64,000 nt of DNA from Siniperca chuatsi (lineage: Eukaryota; Chordata; Actinopteri; Centrarchiformes; Sinipercidae): contig NC_058055.1 of the NCBI RefSeq assembly GCF_020085105.1, forward strand, positions 16,501,822 to 16,565,821, given 5' to 3'. Below are positions 1 to 12,891 of the stretch, piece by piece (position 1 is the first letter of the stretch; each line of letters opens with the position of its first letter). The position numbers and the translations under genes are program-made. Under the pieces are notes generated by a model. That model was not told the DNA's origin. It searched no databases and saw only the letters and a list, made by a program, of their open reading frames with translations.

Positions 1-455
1 CTCTCGCTCTTCTCTTTGGTGAGAAAATGTCTTGTTCGATCCCACCGGAAACATTTCGAAAAACTAAATCGTTTTCTTCAAATTCCTGAAGGTATATATA
101 TATTAAATAAAACTGTTCAAGTAAATAAATCCCCGGAAGGCAACACAGTATGAAAACTCATCAGACAAGACTCTCTTTATTAGTTACTAAGTTACTAATT
201 TCAGATTCATCGTCTAGACACGAATACAAGAAAACATACGATGACGTTAAATAACGGGAAACTAACCGGAAACATAATTTGTTACAAACTATAATAAGGT
301 AGCCTTTATATGTTGGCACTTTATTAAAGAGGGTGATAGGCTACCTTTAGGTTGTGCCAACATAGGGTGGACACAATAACTGTAGCATCCGTGATGGTGT
401 CCAATCCAAACATAAAGCCTGTTATCTACCCACTTTACTGGCTAAAGCAAATTTA

Positions 456-527
456 TGACCCCGACGTGATTTGAACACGCAACCTTCTGATCTGGAGTCA
501 GACGCGCTACCGTTGCGCCACGAGGTC
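456..527 (-). tRNA. tRNA-Trp (anticodon CCA)
   Basis: Read on the minus strand this is a 72-nt cloverleaf beginning GACCTCGTGGCGCAACGGTA, with anticodon CCA in the loop (GACTCCAGATC) and a T-arm containing GTTCAAATC. It matches the vertebrate cytosolic tRNA-Trp that I remember almost base for base. The acceptor arm pairs GACCTCG with CGGGGTC, with G-U and mismatch tolerance. No intron is present. The A box (TGGCGCAACGG) and B box (GGTTCAAATC type) serve as internal RNA polymerase III promoters. A strong run of four or more T immediately downstream on the minus strand is not obvious, so the terminator is weak or further away. Confidence 0.96.
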
Positions 528-814
528 TGAAATCCTATATAGAACGTTACAGTAACCATAGATAATCATGACGTAATAGTAGAGGACTGACAGGTGTGAC
601 CTAATTAAACACAAACTCAAGATAAAGATAAAGAAATGAACAAGGAGGTCTTGATCAAAAGTATTGAACCTGCCATGATATAGACACAAACACCATTTCA
701 CACAGCTGTTGAATACTTTTAATGTATCTATACAATGAGACAGCACTGCTCCAATCACAGTCACTGCATAACAACAAAAAGCAAGTGTATTGTTTTTTTT
801 ACCTCTACTTTTCC

Positions 815-855
815 AAATGATCACACTGCATCACTGTGTTGCAGTGTGATCATTT
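815..855. repeat. Perfect 16-bp hairpin
   Basis: A 16-base arm (AAATGATCACACTGCA) is followed after 9 bases by its exact reverse complement. The stem is too short for a typical microRNA precursor. It may be the terminal part of a small palindromic transposon, or a chance hairpin. It lies about 290 bp from the tRNA-Trp gene. Confidence 0.6.
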
Positions 856-2169
856 TTATTGTAGTTGTAACATATGCCTGTATGTTACATTAAATACATA
901 ATTTGAGGTTGCTATGTCTAACAGCAAAATCTTGTAATACAGAATTTAATTTTGTCACTAACGTTACCTTTATTTGACAGCTGTAAGGTGTACATATTTG
1001 TGTTATTTTCATATTTGCATGCGTTATTTTATATTTCATATGTAATACTTGTTACACAGTATCCATGGTAACGGCGCAGCTATAAAGCCCATCACCGGGG
1101 AAACAAGTCAGACCAGTATCTCCCAGGTGAGTGTAACTGTCATATTAATGTATAGCCTCTCTGAGAGAAACAATAACTATATTGACATCCAGAGTGATTA
1201 TCTATGTGTACTAATCCATCTGTATCAGTAGTGTCTTTGATCCTGGTCTAGGTTAGACCAGTCAGTTAATGGTTACTGAGCTTGGCTACAGAAATAATTT
1301 ATTATTATTATAAGTTTCCTTTGATTGTGATTTTCTTTCATACTGAATAGCTTTACTTAGACCGGGTGCTTGTAGGCAATAAACAGATTTTAACTGAATC
1401 GACATCGGAGCTGTCTCAACAAGGGTGTTATAAACTGTGTATAGCCAGACAGAGAAGATTTCCCCCTGTTAGATGTTCTCTTAAAGTTTTTCATAATCCT
1501 ATTGTATCCTATATTTCTACAAAATGTTACCCATTACATCTTCATCTTTTGTAATTTGGATTCTGTGGAGTGTGGATATGAATCTCTCCCCCCTTCTCAT
1601 CCTTCCCTTACATTGTTATGTTTGTTTTCCTACACTTGAGCATGATCTCGGTTGGGGACTGGTGCTGTTGTGGGACTGGAAGCCCTTTGACACTTTATAT
1701 AAATATATATCTGATACTTGGGCGACGCACTTGACTTGACTGTCATCAGAAATTGGAGCTGAATAATAAGTGAGTTATAATAAGTTACTTCACCTACTTG
1801 TGGGAAAATTGGACAGACACTGAAGCCCTCTGGTTGACAGAAAATTTATTTGATCAGTGCAAACAGAAAAATTCAACTATATGCTTCCCGTTTTCACAGT
1901 GAAATGAAATCTCAACACAAGTGAGCACACATGATCATCAGATGAAACCAGAGCAGTGTGAGACCTGCTGGTCGAAACTATTTTAAGGCCTTGGATAAAT
2001 TTGGGCAATGGTCCTTCAGTCATTGTTGAGTCATTAGAGAGAGCTGGAGAGTGGCTGGCCTTGAGCTGAAGCCACAGTAATATAGAAGAAAGATTATAAT
2101 ATTCATAAATTCTATTTATCATTATTCTCATGAAATTTACTTTTGAGTGAATCTTTTGGGGTCTACAAA

Positions 2170-2406
2170 GGTTTAAAGTGAGACTATGTAACTTACAAAG
2201 GAAGAAATAACACAGTCTATTCCTTTACATATGAAGATGTAAAATCACAAGCAATAAAATGCACCGTAGTAATTCACTCAAAGTCACTCAGGGGTTTTAC
2301 AGCCTTAGCTAACTTTCGATAGATATTGTGTAACTGACATCACTGAGTCAGACCCTTGTGGCCACAGTGGCAACTGTTTAGCAAAAGTCTAGTCTCACTT
2401 TAAACC
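2170..2406. mobile_element. Small inverted-repeat (MITE-like) element
   Basis: The 17-base sequence GGTTTAAAGTGAGACTA at 2170-2186 recurs as its exact reverse complement at 2390-2406, enclosing about 200 bp of non-coding sequence. This is the form of a miniature inverted-repeat transposable element. Flanking direct repeats are not clear, so the superfamily is unassigned. Confidence 0.55.
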
Positions 2407-4883
2407 ATATTTAAATTGATTGTTTGGGGGGGGGGGAAACAAGCTGTAAACGCAACACTGACATATCATAACCTTTTAACAGATGCTTATTTACACATCC
2501 AGCAGTTACGGAGCAACTTTAGCATTCGCTTGGAGTCGTGTTTCTGTTTCTGTTTCTGTTTCTGTTTTTGGCCTCCACCAACTCCTGAGAAAAATACCTG
2601 GGCCTTTAGCTGCTAAATGCTCCACTATGTTCACCAGCTAGTTGCTAACTTTGAAACAGCTGCCTGTAAAAACAGTGAAGTTTTGGGCCCAAAAACCAAA
2701 ACGATGAGCTGAAAAGCTCCGTACAGTGATAATTCTCTGCGGGTTTGTCACTTCGAGTGACCCTTTTTACATACAAGCAGTCATGTGATCCATTGTTAAT
2801 GTGAAAATATTGATTATAGCAGCTTTAAAGGCAATTTCAAGGCAAATATGCCACCCTCATTTTAGAAACTATTGCATTGTCTTGTACCGTTGATGGACTG
2901 TTTAATCTCTGGAAACTGAAGTAGCTTTATTTATTTTATTAGTATTTTTATTTCTGTGTCAAAACAAAAAATAATTGCCGCACTGATTTGTTTAAGTGAT
3001 AAGAAAAGAGGAAAATGTGCTAATGTGTTTTTACTGATGTTCAAGGAACTTAATACTATTTGTGAAAACATGTCGTTTTAAATGGCTGCATTGGGATTTC
3101 ATGTCGCCTCTCACAACATCCACAGCACTCAGCTTGGTATTTCCCCGGGAGTTTCCTTCCTATTCCTGTCCCACAGAATCCAGTTCCCCACTGGTTCTTC
3201 AGTACTGTACACACATCACATGCATGTACACACAGAAACAAACACACACTTAATTTATTAAGTTAATACATTTGGCCCCTTTGAAGCACAATCCTTTGTA
3301 AAATATCTCACACTGTAACCTCCCTGATAATTACTAGACTTGGATACTATGTTCTGTCTGCTATTAAACCATACACCCACCAGTGCTAAGAATAGGCTCG
3401 CTCTCCGAGCTCAAACAAGTCTGTCCTGCTTCTGCATTCCCCCACATATCTGAGCTCTTCCAGAAAGAACTACAGGAAGAAAGAGGATAAATCTTACTGC
3501 TGAGTCAGAGAGGACACGTAACATTTGTCCATGCAGGAGTGACAAAGTTCACTGTGAGATGCAGATGTGTGTTTTTTAAAGGCCCTCTTCTTAAAAGAGA
3601 CTTGGCTGTCAGGACACCACAAAAACAGACTGAACATGTTCGTGAAGGCAAAGTGGATCATTTATGGCCAACACAAAGCACACGTAGCATTGACAACTGA
3701 ACTTGTTTAAATTTTCACACAACCTTCAACCCACAATTCACTATTTACTCTACTTGGTCATGTGATTGGTTGCGTTTTTATGTGCTGTGAACCATGCCCC
3801 TGCTCACGTCTTGTCCTGATGAGCTTGCGAGTCACGGACGGTGGGTGGGGGATGATGTGACTTGCACACTTTCTCCATCTGGTGCAGACATCGTTATACA
3901 AACAGATCTTGAGTTGCAGTTAGTGCACTGGCATCTGCTTGCAAGACAACAACAGTTTAACGGCTTTTGCAAACACGTCACATAAGATTTTGTTTTTTGA
4001 GGGGACTTGTACATAAAAGCCCCAGAAATTTCAGTCTAATCATGGTGAATGTTTTACAGAAGCGGGTTTAACCTTACTGACATACCTCCAGGCACTCTAG
4101 ATACGTACAGTTAGTACATACAGTTCTCAGAGAGTAATTAGATCATTTTACATGTTGAAGCAGCTTATTCTTTGAGCTGAATTAGTACCTGGAATTTAAG
4201 TTATATGATAATTTTCACCATAGAAATGTAAACCCTAACCAACCAAACACCAGCTATTTGACTGGTGAGCTCATAACAAAAGATTCACAGTTATGTACAA
4301 GGCAGGCTATGGAAAAAAAAGTAAAGGGCATATGACTGTGATCATGGTGTGTTATTAGAGGCAATGAGCTTCTCATACCAAACACTGTGAGCGATATGAT
4401 GAATTGTCTTTCCTTTAATTTTATTTTATTTGTGTTATACTGATGATCACTGATTCATAATGACTTCCACCTCCACAAACGCCTAAAAAGGACATTGTGG
4501 CTGAATCAGTGGGCAGTGAAGGGTACAGGTTACCAGCTAGCAATGAGCAACATTGGAGAGATTAATATTTCAACAGAAACAGCATCATATCTGTGTGGTG
4601 GGAGGTCACTATAAAGTCTTGTGGGAAGTGCAGAAATCAGACTGGTGGTTTTTATTTTCCAAATCAGATCACAGTCACAGTGAATCTACCTTTACTCATA
4701 TACAGTATTCTGTGAAAAAAATAAATCTATAAAAAGGAAGGCAAAGACATGGGAATGAGACAGCGGATTTTAGTCTTGTGAGGATTTGCTGCGTGTGCTC
4801 ACTGTGTCAGGTGACAGTGAGGAAGCAGCTTCTCAAAGTGCAGCAACCTTAAAGCTGCAGAGTGACAACAGCCCAGGTTCACA

Positions 4884-5045
4884 GGAGAGAGAGAGACAGA
4901 GTGAGAGAGACAGAGAGAGAGAGAGACAGAGTGAGAGAGACAGAGAGAGAGAGACAGAGTGAGAGAGACAGAGAGAGAGAGAGAGGCAGAGTGAGAGAGA
5001 CAGAGAGAGAGAGACAGAGTGAGACAGACAGACAGACAGACCGAC

Positions 5046-5080
<35 letters not shown>

Positions 5081-5255
5081 GAGAGAGACAGAGACAGACA
5101 GAGAGACAGAGAGAGAGAGAGACAGACAGAGAGAGAGAGACAAAGAGACAGAGACAGAGAGAGAGGCGGAGGGAGAGAGACAGAGAGAGAGAGAGACAGA
5201 CAGAGAGAGAGAGACAAAGAGACAGAGACAGAGAGAGAGGCGGAGGGAGAGAGAC

Positions 5256-5290
<35 letters not shown>

Positions 5291-5334
5291 GACAGACAGA
5301 GACAGACAGACAGACAGACAGACAGAGAGAGAGA
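4884..5334. repeat. Compound GA / GACA microsatellite, about 450 bp
   Basis: The stretch is almost entirely mixtures of GAGA and GACA units, with a few GAGGCGGAGG interruptions. A block of about 60 bp, with GACAAAGAGACAGAGACAGA and GAGGCGGAGG, occurs twice in tandem (about 5135-5200 and 5205-5270). Long open frames on both strands (Arg/Glu/Asp-rich on +, Leu/Ser/Cys-rich on -) are low-complexity artefacts. Confidence 0.95.
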
Positions 5335-6029
5335 TGGCAGCACATTTTTTGTAACCCTATAATGTATAATGTGTGTGTGTGTTTTGTTACCTGTGCAAAT
5401 AAAGTAAACTTAGTCAACAACACGGCATTATTATTATTATTATTATAAGATGTAGGTGTCATGCAACTGTTCATTCACGTTGGTCGTGTGCGTGTATTCA
5501 GTCTTTTTTGCTCATTTTTGGCCATTTTTTTTAAAGTGCATTTTTTGTGAACAATTCAACACTCTTTTTAAATTAAGAAAATGGCCCTTACACCAGATTT
5601 ATAATAAAACTTGTTCATATAGGCGGATCAATTATCATATCTATCTTGTTTTTATGTTTGTGATACTGTACTTGTCAAAACCGTATATGGTCATGCTTTG
5701 TGTCTCAAAAACCCATTTTTCAAGATACTTTAAATGAATAATGATGATAAACTTTATTCATATAGCACTTTTCAAAGTTACAAAGTGCTTTTAATGAGGC
5801 AAATATAATCAGACAATTAAAATAATACAAAAATAAGTATTTTGTACTTTAGTAATAAAATAAAAAAAACTGCTAGCATTAACAAAAAGCCTTTTTTATG
5901 ATAAAATGACAGACATGTTGTTGTACTTCCTGAACACCGATGCTGCTGCTAATAAAAGTTTTTGTGTGTGTGTGAATTATTATAAACAGGTCAGCCTGCT
6001 GCCTCGTGGGCTGCATAAAGTAGACCTGC

Positions 6030-6121
6030 TTGTACACGTCAGATCCGCGCAGATTCTGACGTCCGCTTCTCGTGGCTGCAACGTCATTACGCTGCCAGCT
6101 GATCGGAGTAGGAAGCCGGGT

Positions 6122-6211
<90 letters not shown>

Positions 6212-6480
6212 GACTGGAGCAGGAGTTGTGTAAAAGGGGCTGAAGTCCTGCGTCCTCCACTGCTGCTGAAAAGTAGGCTCACCACCAGATATATAAACGC
6301 TGCCAAACCGTTTTATATCGTGGATGTAAAACAAACAAACAGACAACGACACACCCCGATGAAGGTCCAGGACTCCGGCCGAGCGGTGGGCGAGGCAGCC
6401 TGAACTCCGCTGGACTGTCCAGGCGTGTCGGCCGCGCAGGAGCGACCCGGCCGGTGGTCAAGGTGGGGCGTATTACTGTC
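6030..6480. promoter_or_regulatory. CpG-containing promoter-like region beside a GT/GA microsatellite
   Basis: Base composition shifts here to higher GC with many CpGs. It contains CRE-like ACGTC sites (near 6058 and 6080) and GC-rich stretches such as GGCCGCGCAGGAGCGACC. A (GT)n(GA)n microsatellite of about 90 bp occupies 6120-6209. This could be the promoter or first exon of an unidentified transcript, because fish genomes usually have few CpGs outside such regions. No coding exon could be attached to it on either strand. Confidence 0.35.
6120..6209. repeat. (GT)n(GA)n microsatellite
   Basis: About 33 bases of GT units pass directly into about 55 bases of GA units. The reverse strand is a CT/CA tract. 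Open frames crossing it are artefacts. Confidence 0.95.
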
Positions 6481-9400
6481 TGAGAGGCTGTCTGTGTGTT
6501 TCTGCTGGCTAAATGCTTTTTCCTGTCAGCCGGATTTAGCCTGTGGCTGCTTGATGACCCAGTTTGCGCTGAAACGGCAACTGGGAAACCGTCCTTAACA
6601 CGACTTCATTCAAGTAAAAAATTCACCTCTGCAGGTCTGATTTCTGTTTTACAGCCGCGGGTTTCTGCACAAATTTGGCGTCGTGAGATTCTCGAGGATA
6701 TATATCGGATGTTATAGGAGTTCTGGCTGAAGGCCTGTCTGTGTGTCATTTAGATCAAACCGTCTAGGCCCACTGACACAGAGGAGCTGAGAGGAATTAT
6801 GGGCACCCAAGAAATTTGACCACAAGCTCCCAGCTCCTGCAAACATCTGATCAACATTTAGATGACTGACAAGGTGAAATTGTTTGTGAGTATTTGCACA
6901 TGCAGTTATTTTTATAAAGGCTAATAGCAGCTAAAAGGCTGCATGATATGTCCTTAAAAAGTCTAAATTATTACAGAAGGGAACAGAGAAGCCAGCAAAG
7001 GTTCACAGACATCCTGTCATCAATGCTTACAGATTTACAGATTTGTTTTTACATTGTATTTAAATCTATTATGCGTCATGACTACCACATTTAGAAAATC
7101 AGGAAACTTGTACACAGGCCTCTAGAGGATTCAAGCGAGCTGTTGCAAGTTGAGGTCTGCATTTATATAATCCAAACTTGTCAGAAAAGTGTCAGCACTC
7201 AAAGCTCCTTAAAATGTGCTGAGTTCATAATAGGCCAAGGAAAAAGCCTGTGCTCAAGTAAGGGATAGGGGAAAATGAGGAAGATACGGGCGGGTCATTC
7301 CTCAGAAATGCGGTGACACCAGCAGTCATCTGGCAGATCTTCCTTCAAATTAAAGATACGTTTATAAATGCAAGTATACTAGTGTAGATGTTTGTAAGGA
7401 CCAGTAACACATTCTTTAAGTATTTAGGCCTCTCTGTCCAGCTCTCAAATCTCCTCAACTTATATCCTTATAGTTTTACACTTATATAAAACATTTTAAA
7501 AGCAAAGTGCAATAATGTATAAGTAGTCTTTCTGTGGGATGAATAGGTGGGGGTGGAGCTTACTGTAGTGTATGTTACATGGATGGAGGCTGCCTTACAT
7601 AATTGTACAGCCAGAGTTCAGTGCACCGGTAGGAATGCGCAATGGGCTGTGTCACGAGCTGCATTTGTGCCATTGCAACCCGCAGCGTGACATAAGCCAC
7701 CCTGTCAATGAGGATCACATGGCAACGACAGGGTGTCAGTTGAAAAGCAACTCATCTTGTTAACATGTGTTGACTGTGTTGCTGTGTGCTGTTTTATTGC
7801 CTACATTTGCAGAAGTGAAGCCATCTTGCTCAACTTGGGTTACACCCTTCATTCCTATTGCGTGCCTTGTCAAGGGAAGATGGGGCAAGAAGGGATGTGT
7901 TTTATGTAGGTTCATTTAGAAAAAAAAAATCCAGTTCTTTCAAACAAAATGGCACAGACTGCCTGAGGGCAGGCTTACAGGCCTAATGCAGCACATTACC
8001 ATCTCCCACGATGTCATGAATTCAGACTGGCATTCAGCTATTCCTCTTAGCAAGTACGACAACCTGCTCAGCCTTTATCTGTAGTGATCTCAGGGGTTAA
8101 AGTCACATAGCCTTTAAAGTCCAGCCAGCAGCAGAGCATAAGAAGATGCTCTCTGCACTATGATCAGTTTGTTGCCAAAGCCGCCGCCCTTTCCCTGTCT
8201 TTGTCCCCATTCCCAGTCTAAAATGATCAGTCTATATTACAGACTACAATCTGGGGCAGTAATCACTCTCCAACTGGGCCACACCCACGGCAGAGGAATG
8301 TACCTGAATTGACATAACGTTTAATTATCGTGCGTTTCCGTTCAGAGCTGTAGCAGCAGTATGCAAATCTGTAACTCTTGTCGGTTCATGTGATAATCCT
8401 GCAATGCTTAACACATTTTCTTGTGTTGTTGCATCGCTGACATTCAGACTGATGACTGAGGTATCTCGTCTCCTCATTCTCACACAATAGCATGACCCTA
8501 AACATGAAAAGGTCAAATGAGTGGGCTTGTAGCAATGGAGAGAGGTCTGTCTCTCTATTGTACAGCTTTTTTTGGGTTTGTTTTCTGTTCCTGTTCTCCA
8601 TCTTCAGCAGGAGTGCGCTGCTCCTACCTGTTCACATCTCATCCGTCTTTTATTATCTATCTTTTTTCCATAATACACAATTTCAAGCTCTTCCAGATAA
8701 ATAAATTCAAACTCTGCTCTTGCAGCTAAGGCTCGATAAGACAATCTGCTAAAGAGTTAAAATGTCAATAATTCCTCCTCTCATTGTACATGGTTCATTC
8801 ACACCCTCATGTTTACACACCATCATTCGTTTTTCTCTCTGACACGCACATCCTGCCCGTTCACCTCCAGTGTGTCTTTCCTCCTTCTTACCCTCCCTGC
8901 CGTGGCAGAGAATGCACGTCCACAGTCCCAGATAAGCTCAAGTCTTTTGTGCATTAGACTGCGTGTTATCTCTTTTTACAATGTTGCCCCGTGTATAAAA
9001 GCCTGTCTCAAGGCCTTCCACACTGGCTGTCACGTGGCTCTGTCTGGCTCCCTCGCTCGGATAAGACCAAGACAGAAAGAAAGGAAGAGAGGGGGAGGTA
9101 TGAGGTGTGGTGGGGGACAAAAAAAAATAAAGGAAAAGGCAGAGGGGAGGTGAGGGTGAAGCCACGTCCACCTCGTCTGGTTCAGACCAGATGTAGACGA
9201 GTAGATGGACAGGAGATGGGTGTAGGATAAAGGGATTGGAAAAGAAGGAGTGGAAGAGACTGTGCGAGCCCACAGCAGCTGGATGGAATTTCTAAAATAC
9301 GCAGCTGGAATGTCAGGAATGCAGGACAGTCTGATCTGACAGAAAGAGGGTGGAGAGGACAGACGAGTCAGGAAAGACCAAAAAACAGAGAAGAAGGAGA

Positions 9401-9820
9401 GATATGGGAAAAATGGCACAGCAAGAGTGTGAGTCGGGGGTTCAACACTGCCCGTCATTGTGAACATAAAGATACAGAGTCACTGTTTGTGGAGCAAGTG
9501 GCACGCTATGGAACAAATAAGTAATTCAGTTTCAGTGTGAGATTGTGGAAGCCTTAGTCAACAGTTATGACTGTCAGGGGTCCTGTGTGTGTGGCCCGAG
9601 GACTTGTACTGTACGTCCTCCTCTCTATCTGTCTTCATTCAGACTAACGCTGGCAGGAGTGCGTGTGCAGGCCTGCGTGGGGGAGGAGGGTGGTGGCTCA
9701 CTTTATGATACTGATGTGACAAATGATGGCCTTCGTTAAAGAAGCTAAAGTCAGTTTTTTTTTTCAACATACTCTGCAAAAAAAATTGTCGGATCAGTTT
9801 TTGTCAAATTTTGTTCACTA
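6481..9820. other. Intergenic DNA without a supported gene
   Basis: I see no exon structure, RNA gene or clear transposon in this interval. Open frames of 60-145 codons on both strands around 8800-9470 overlap one another and purine- or pyrimidine-rich sequence, and none resembles a known protein. Confidence 0.5.
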
Positions 9821-9824
9821 CTTT

Positions 9825-10045
9825 GGTTTATGACCAAATACCTACAAAACTAATAACATTCCCATCAGCCTCAGCTGTACGTTTACTGCTAATTAGCAAA
9901 TGTTAGCATGCTAACACACTAAACTAATGGTGAACATGGTAAACATTATACCTTCTAAACATCAGCATGTTAGCATTGTCATTGTGAGAAGGTTAGCTGA
10001 CATTAGCATTTAGCTCATAGAAGTGCTGTTGGTCAACAGCAGTAC
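9825..10045. repeat. Dispersed teleost repeat with GTTAGCATGCTAAC core
   Basis: This copy carries TTTATGACCAAATACCTACA, CCCATCAGCCTCAGCTGTA and GTTAGCATGCTAAC, followed by AACATGGTAAACATTATACC. The same ordered blocks recur elsewhere in this window (near 24755, 29910, 49785 and 52110), which identifies a dispersed family. It has no coding capacity. Confidence 0.8.
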
Positions 10046-11073
10046 TTCAACAATTAAAAATCCTCTGTAGCCCAAAAAGCGTTTCCCCCGTAGACCGCCA
10101 TTATAAAGGAAACTGATGACTGGGCATTTTTAGTGGCACAGAAGGACTTTTCAAGAGTCTAGGAAAGCCATGTCCATGGGATGAAACAACAACACAAAGT
10201 GGAAGCAAACCAGGAAGATAGAAAACTTTTTTGCCGTACGCAAGTTGTTGTTTCATTTTAAATAAACAAACTTAACTATTTAGAAGAGGATAAGCATGGG
10301 GTGTGGAGGTCAGCTTTAGTGACACTGTAATAGGCTCTGACTGCAGACTCCTGAAAGAGAGGAGAGGTGAAAATGACCGCCATTTTGGAGTCCAGTAATC
10401 AGTTACATGACTCACTAATTTAAGACTTTGACAGTTTGATTTGATTGGGAAACAAGTGTAAATCTGGCACAGCACTGGCAAAAAGATAGGAGTGGTAGAT
10501 TTGATTATAGATACTTTTATTAAGTGTACATCAGTCACAAGTCAGAACAGGCCTCATGCTGACTCACCCACTTCAAACAGATTCTGACATTTGTCATGTA
10601 GACACATTTGTCAGCAGGTGGAAGACAATCTATTAGTGTTTTTCTGCGTACAACCTGTGTATTTTCTATATTGATCAGTTATATGTCTGAATGGAAATGT
10701 CTCTCTGGCCCTCTCAGGATGATGCTGAAGTAAAATCCAAACTAAGTATGAGACATTTCTCCCTGCAGCAGTGTCTGTAAAAACAGTCCATGTGGATTGT
10801 GACCCCCCCCCCCCTGCTGTGCACAATCTACAGGCTACGGGACACTCAAATACCTGAGATCATTCTGGTTCTCCTTACTGCAGGAATGTACAGCATGTGT
10901 TACTCATCGTCAACCACAGAAGTGGAGCATGTCCTCGATATCTCAAGATCACCACAAGATTACATTCTTTGAAGGCAAGAGAAGCACAGACCTGCTTTAG
11001 CTTTACGCATGTTAGTTTTCATGTGGTCAGTTTTCACACTTTTTACAGTATGTTTAACCTCACTGTGCATGTT

Positions 11074-11074
11074 A

Positions 11075-11126
<52 letters not shown>

Positions 11127-11127
11127 T
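11074..11127. repeat. (ATT)n trinucleotide microsatellite
   Basis: About 18 uninterrupted ATT/TTA units. It is embedded just upstream of another copy of the dispersed repeat. Confidence 0.95.
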
Positions 11128-11149
11128 TATATTAAGTATTGGGCAAATT

Positions 11150-11490
11150 ACAATTTTGACCTGATGGTGGCGCCAGATGAAAAGTTAAGAGATCACCAAA
11201 GTGATTACAGTTCATCCTGCGGAGGACATGAATGGGTTTACCAAATTTCATGTCAATCCATCCAGCAGTTGTTGAGACAATTCACTCAAAACCACAAATG
11301 TGAACCTCATGGTGGCGCCAGAGGAAAGGTCAGGGGATCACCAACATCAGCAGGGTCCATCCTCTGAGGACCCTTACTTTCATGGCAATCTATCCAATAG
11401 TTGTTGAGATATTTCAGTCTGGACTGAAGTGGTAGACCGACCGACATTGCCATCCGTAGAGCCACGCAGCTAGCATGGCTAAAACCTTTA
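11150..11490. repeat. Dispersed teleost repeat, 5' part, with internal duplication
   Basis: It contains the blocks TGATGGTGGCGCCAGATGAA, GATCACCAAAGT, ATCCATCCAGCAGTTGTTGA and CTAGCATGGCTAAAA, shared with copies near 24755 and 29910. The segment GGTGGCGCCAGA...GATCACCAA occurs twice within it (about 11166 and 11311), so the element carries an internal tandem duplication. Confidence 0.75.
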
Positions 11491-12854
11491 ATTTAGACAC
11501 GATTAATCTTATCTATATTTAACTTTCGTATCTGTGTGACCATGCCAGTTTTAATTTCAGTTGGAGAAAGCTGCCTGCCTTAAGCATTTGACAGAACTGA
11601 ACGCACTCCAAACTCCAGATTAAGCGGCTATCTGAATTAAGTTAGTGCTTCTATTCTGCTAGCCACTAGTAGCTACTCTATTTTTTCACATGTAAACTTA
11701 TGTACAACATATAAAAAGTGTGTTTTGAAACAGCTGCGAGACCCTCTTCAGCGTGTAGAGAACACAGATCAGGTGTAGCTGCAGGTTTTCTCTCTGGAAA
11801 ACACCTGAACATTCACTTTATTAATTAAGATTTCAAAAACAAAATAGTTCGTCGGACTTCTGAAAGGATTCCAAGATCTCTGCTTTCATGTAGAGACTGT
11901 CTACTCCTCTTCATCGCCTCTCGCTCAGGCTTCGTAACCACGGTAACTGACACACACAAAAAAAGAGGCCGGTCTGTGATTTTGAGCATCAAAACTAAGA
12001 ATATCTAAGAATTTCTTGCTGGCACAGTATAACGTGCAGAGGCAGAGTTGAGCTGCTGATGCATGTATCCCTCCTGGTGATCTGGCACATGATCTTTTGT
12101 GCATCTCGCCAGTCATTCTCATATATCGGCTCATTTCACCCACTTACTCACAGCTGATCGCACACACTGTGGCTCGACTGCACCCACTTACTGTACGTGT
12201 GTGTGACTGGCTGCAGGCCACCTCATACCCACGCTACTGGAGCAGGGAGTTTAGAGGGGTAAAGTTAAACCATCTCTTCTTCTCTTTCTGCAGGAATATG
12301 TGCACCTAAAGCAGACGAAAGGAAGGAGAAGGAGTCACCATTTGTGCCTTTTTAAAGCGGGGTCTGTCCGTCACTCAAGGCCGTCTAGTTCGAACTCTCA
12401 CGCTCGCTGGCTGACTTCCAGCACTCCCTCACCCTTGGCCCCAAATGGCTGACACACAGCAGTTCTTCACTGGCAAGCTTTATGTTCCTGTACACATGCT
12501 AAAGCTGCCAGCTGAAGAACTGCTCTGGTCAGCCCTGCCCCGGATGACTCAAGAAGAGGAAGTGGATGAGGGATGGGGGGAGGGACTGAGGAAGGCGGTG
12601 TTTTGCACGCTCAGTAATCACATGTAAGGTATATTTCACTTTAGGCATGTTTATGTTTATTTTGTGGTCACGCGTGTTGTCTTTTTCCTCACAAAAACTT
12701 GCTTAAACTGTCTGTGATGTGTTTTTCCCCCCCTTCTTGCAATAAAGAACAAAATATTTTCTCAGACTTAAGGTTTATTGTTGTGGACAAAACTGCACGC
12801 TATGGACAATAAAACGCATACCAGCACTGAAGACTCTCTTGTCCAAAAATAACA

Positions 12855-12856
<2 letters not shown>

Positions 12857-12889
<33 letters not shown>
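12857..12889. repeat. (CA)n microsatellite
   Basis: About 16 CA units. Confidence 0.95.

Positions 12890-12891
<2 letters not shown>

Larger units (their letters stand above)
528..4883. other. Gene-poor intergenic DNA
   Basis: No supported gene was found between the tRNA and the GA/GACA microsatellite. The stretch holds the 815-855 hairpin, an inverted-repeat element at 2170-2406, a short TTTCTG run near 2536-2565, and AT-rich unique-looking sequence. Open frames here are at most about 85 codons, with no recognisable product and no convincing splice or promoter context. Confidence 0.6.

Noticed and set aside
4799-5474. Overlapping open frames of 114-213 codons on both strands
   Set aside because: They are translations of the GA/GACA microsatellite: Leu/Ser/Cys- or Arg/Glu/Asp-rich in every frame, with no other support.
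5879-6403. Open frames of 108-165 codons on both strands
   Set aside because: They cross the GT/GA microsatellite, whose absence of stops extends the frames. Flanking residues show no family resemblance.
8809-9467. Four overlapping open frames of 79-145 codons
   Set aside because: Frames overlap on both strands in purine-rich DNA, with no splice structure and no recognisable protein.
9825-10045. Spaced short palindromes suggesting a CRISPR-like array
   Set aside because: Spacing and units are irregular, the DNA is vertebrate, and the same blocks recur as a dispersed transposon-type repeat.
12445-12627. 60-codon frame MADTQQFFTGKLYVPVHM...
   Set aside because: It begins with a plausible ATG after a CTGCAG acceptor-like site, but no homologue is recognised, no partner exon was found, and the length is within chance expectation.
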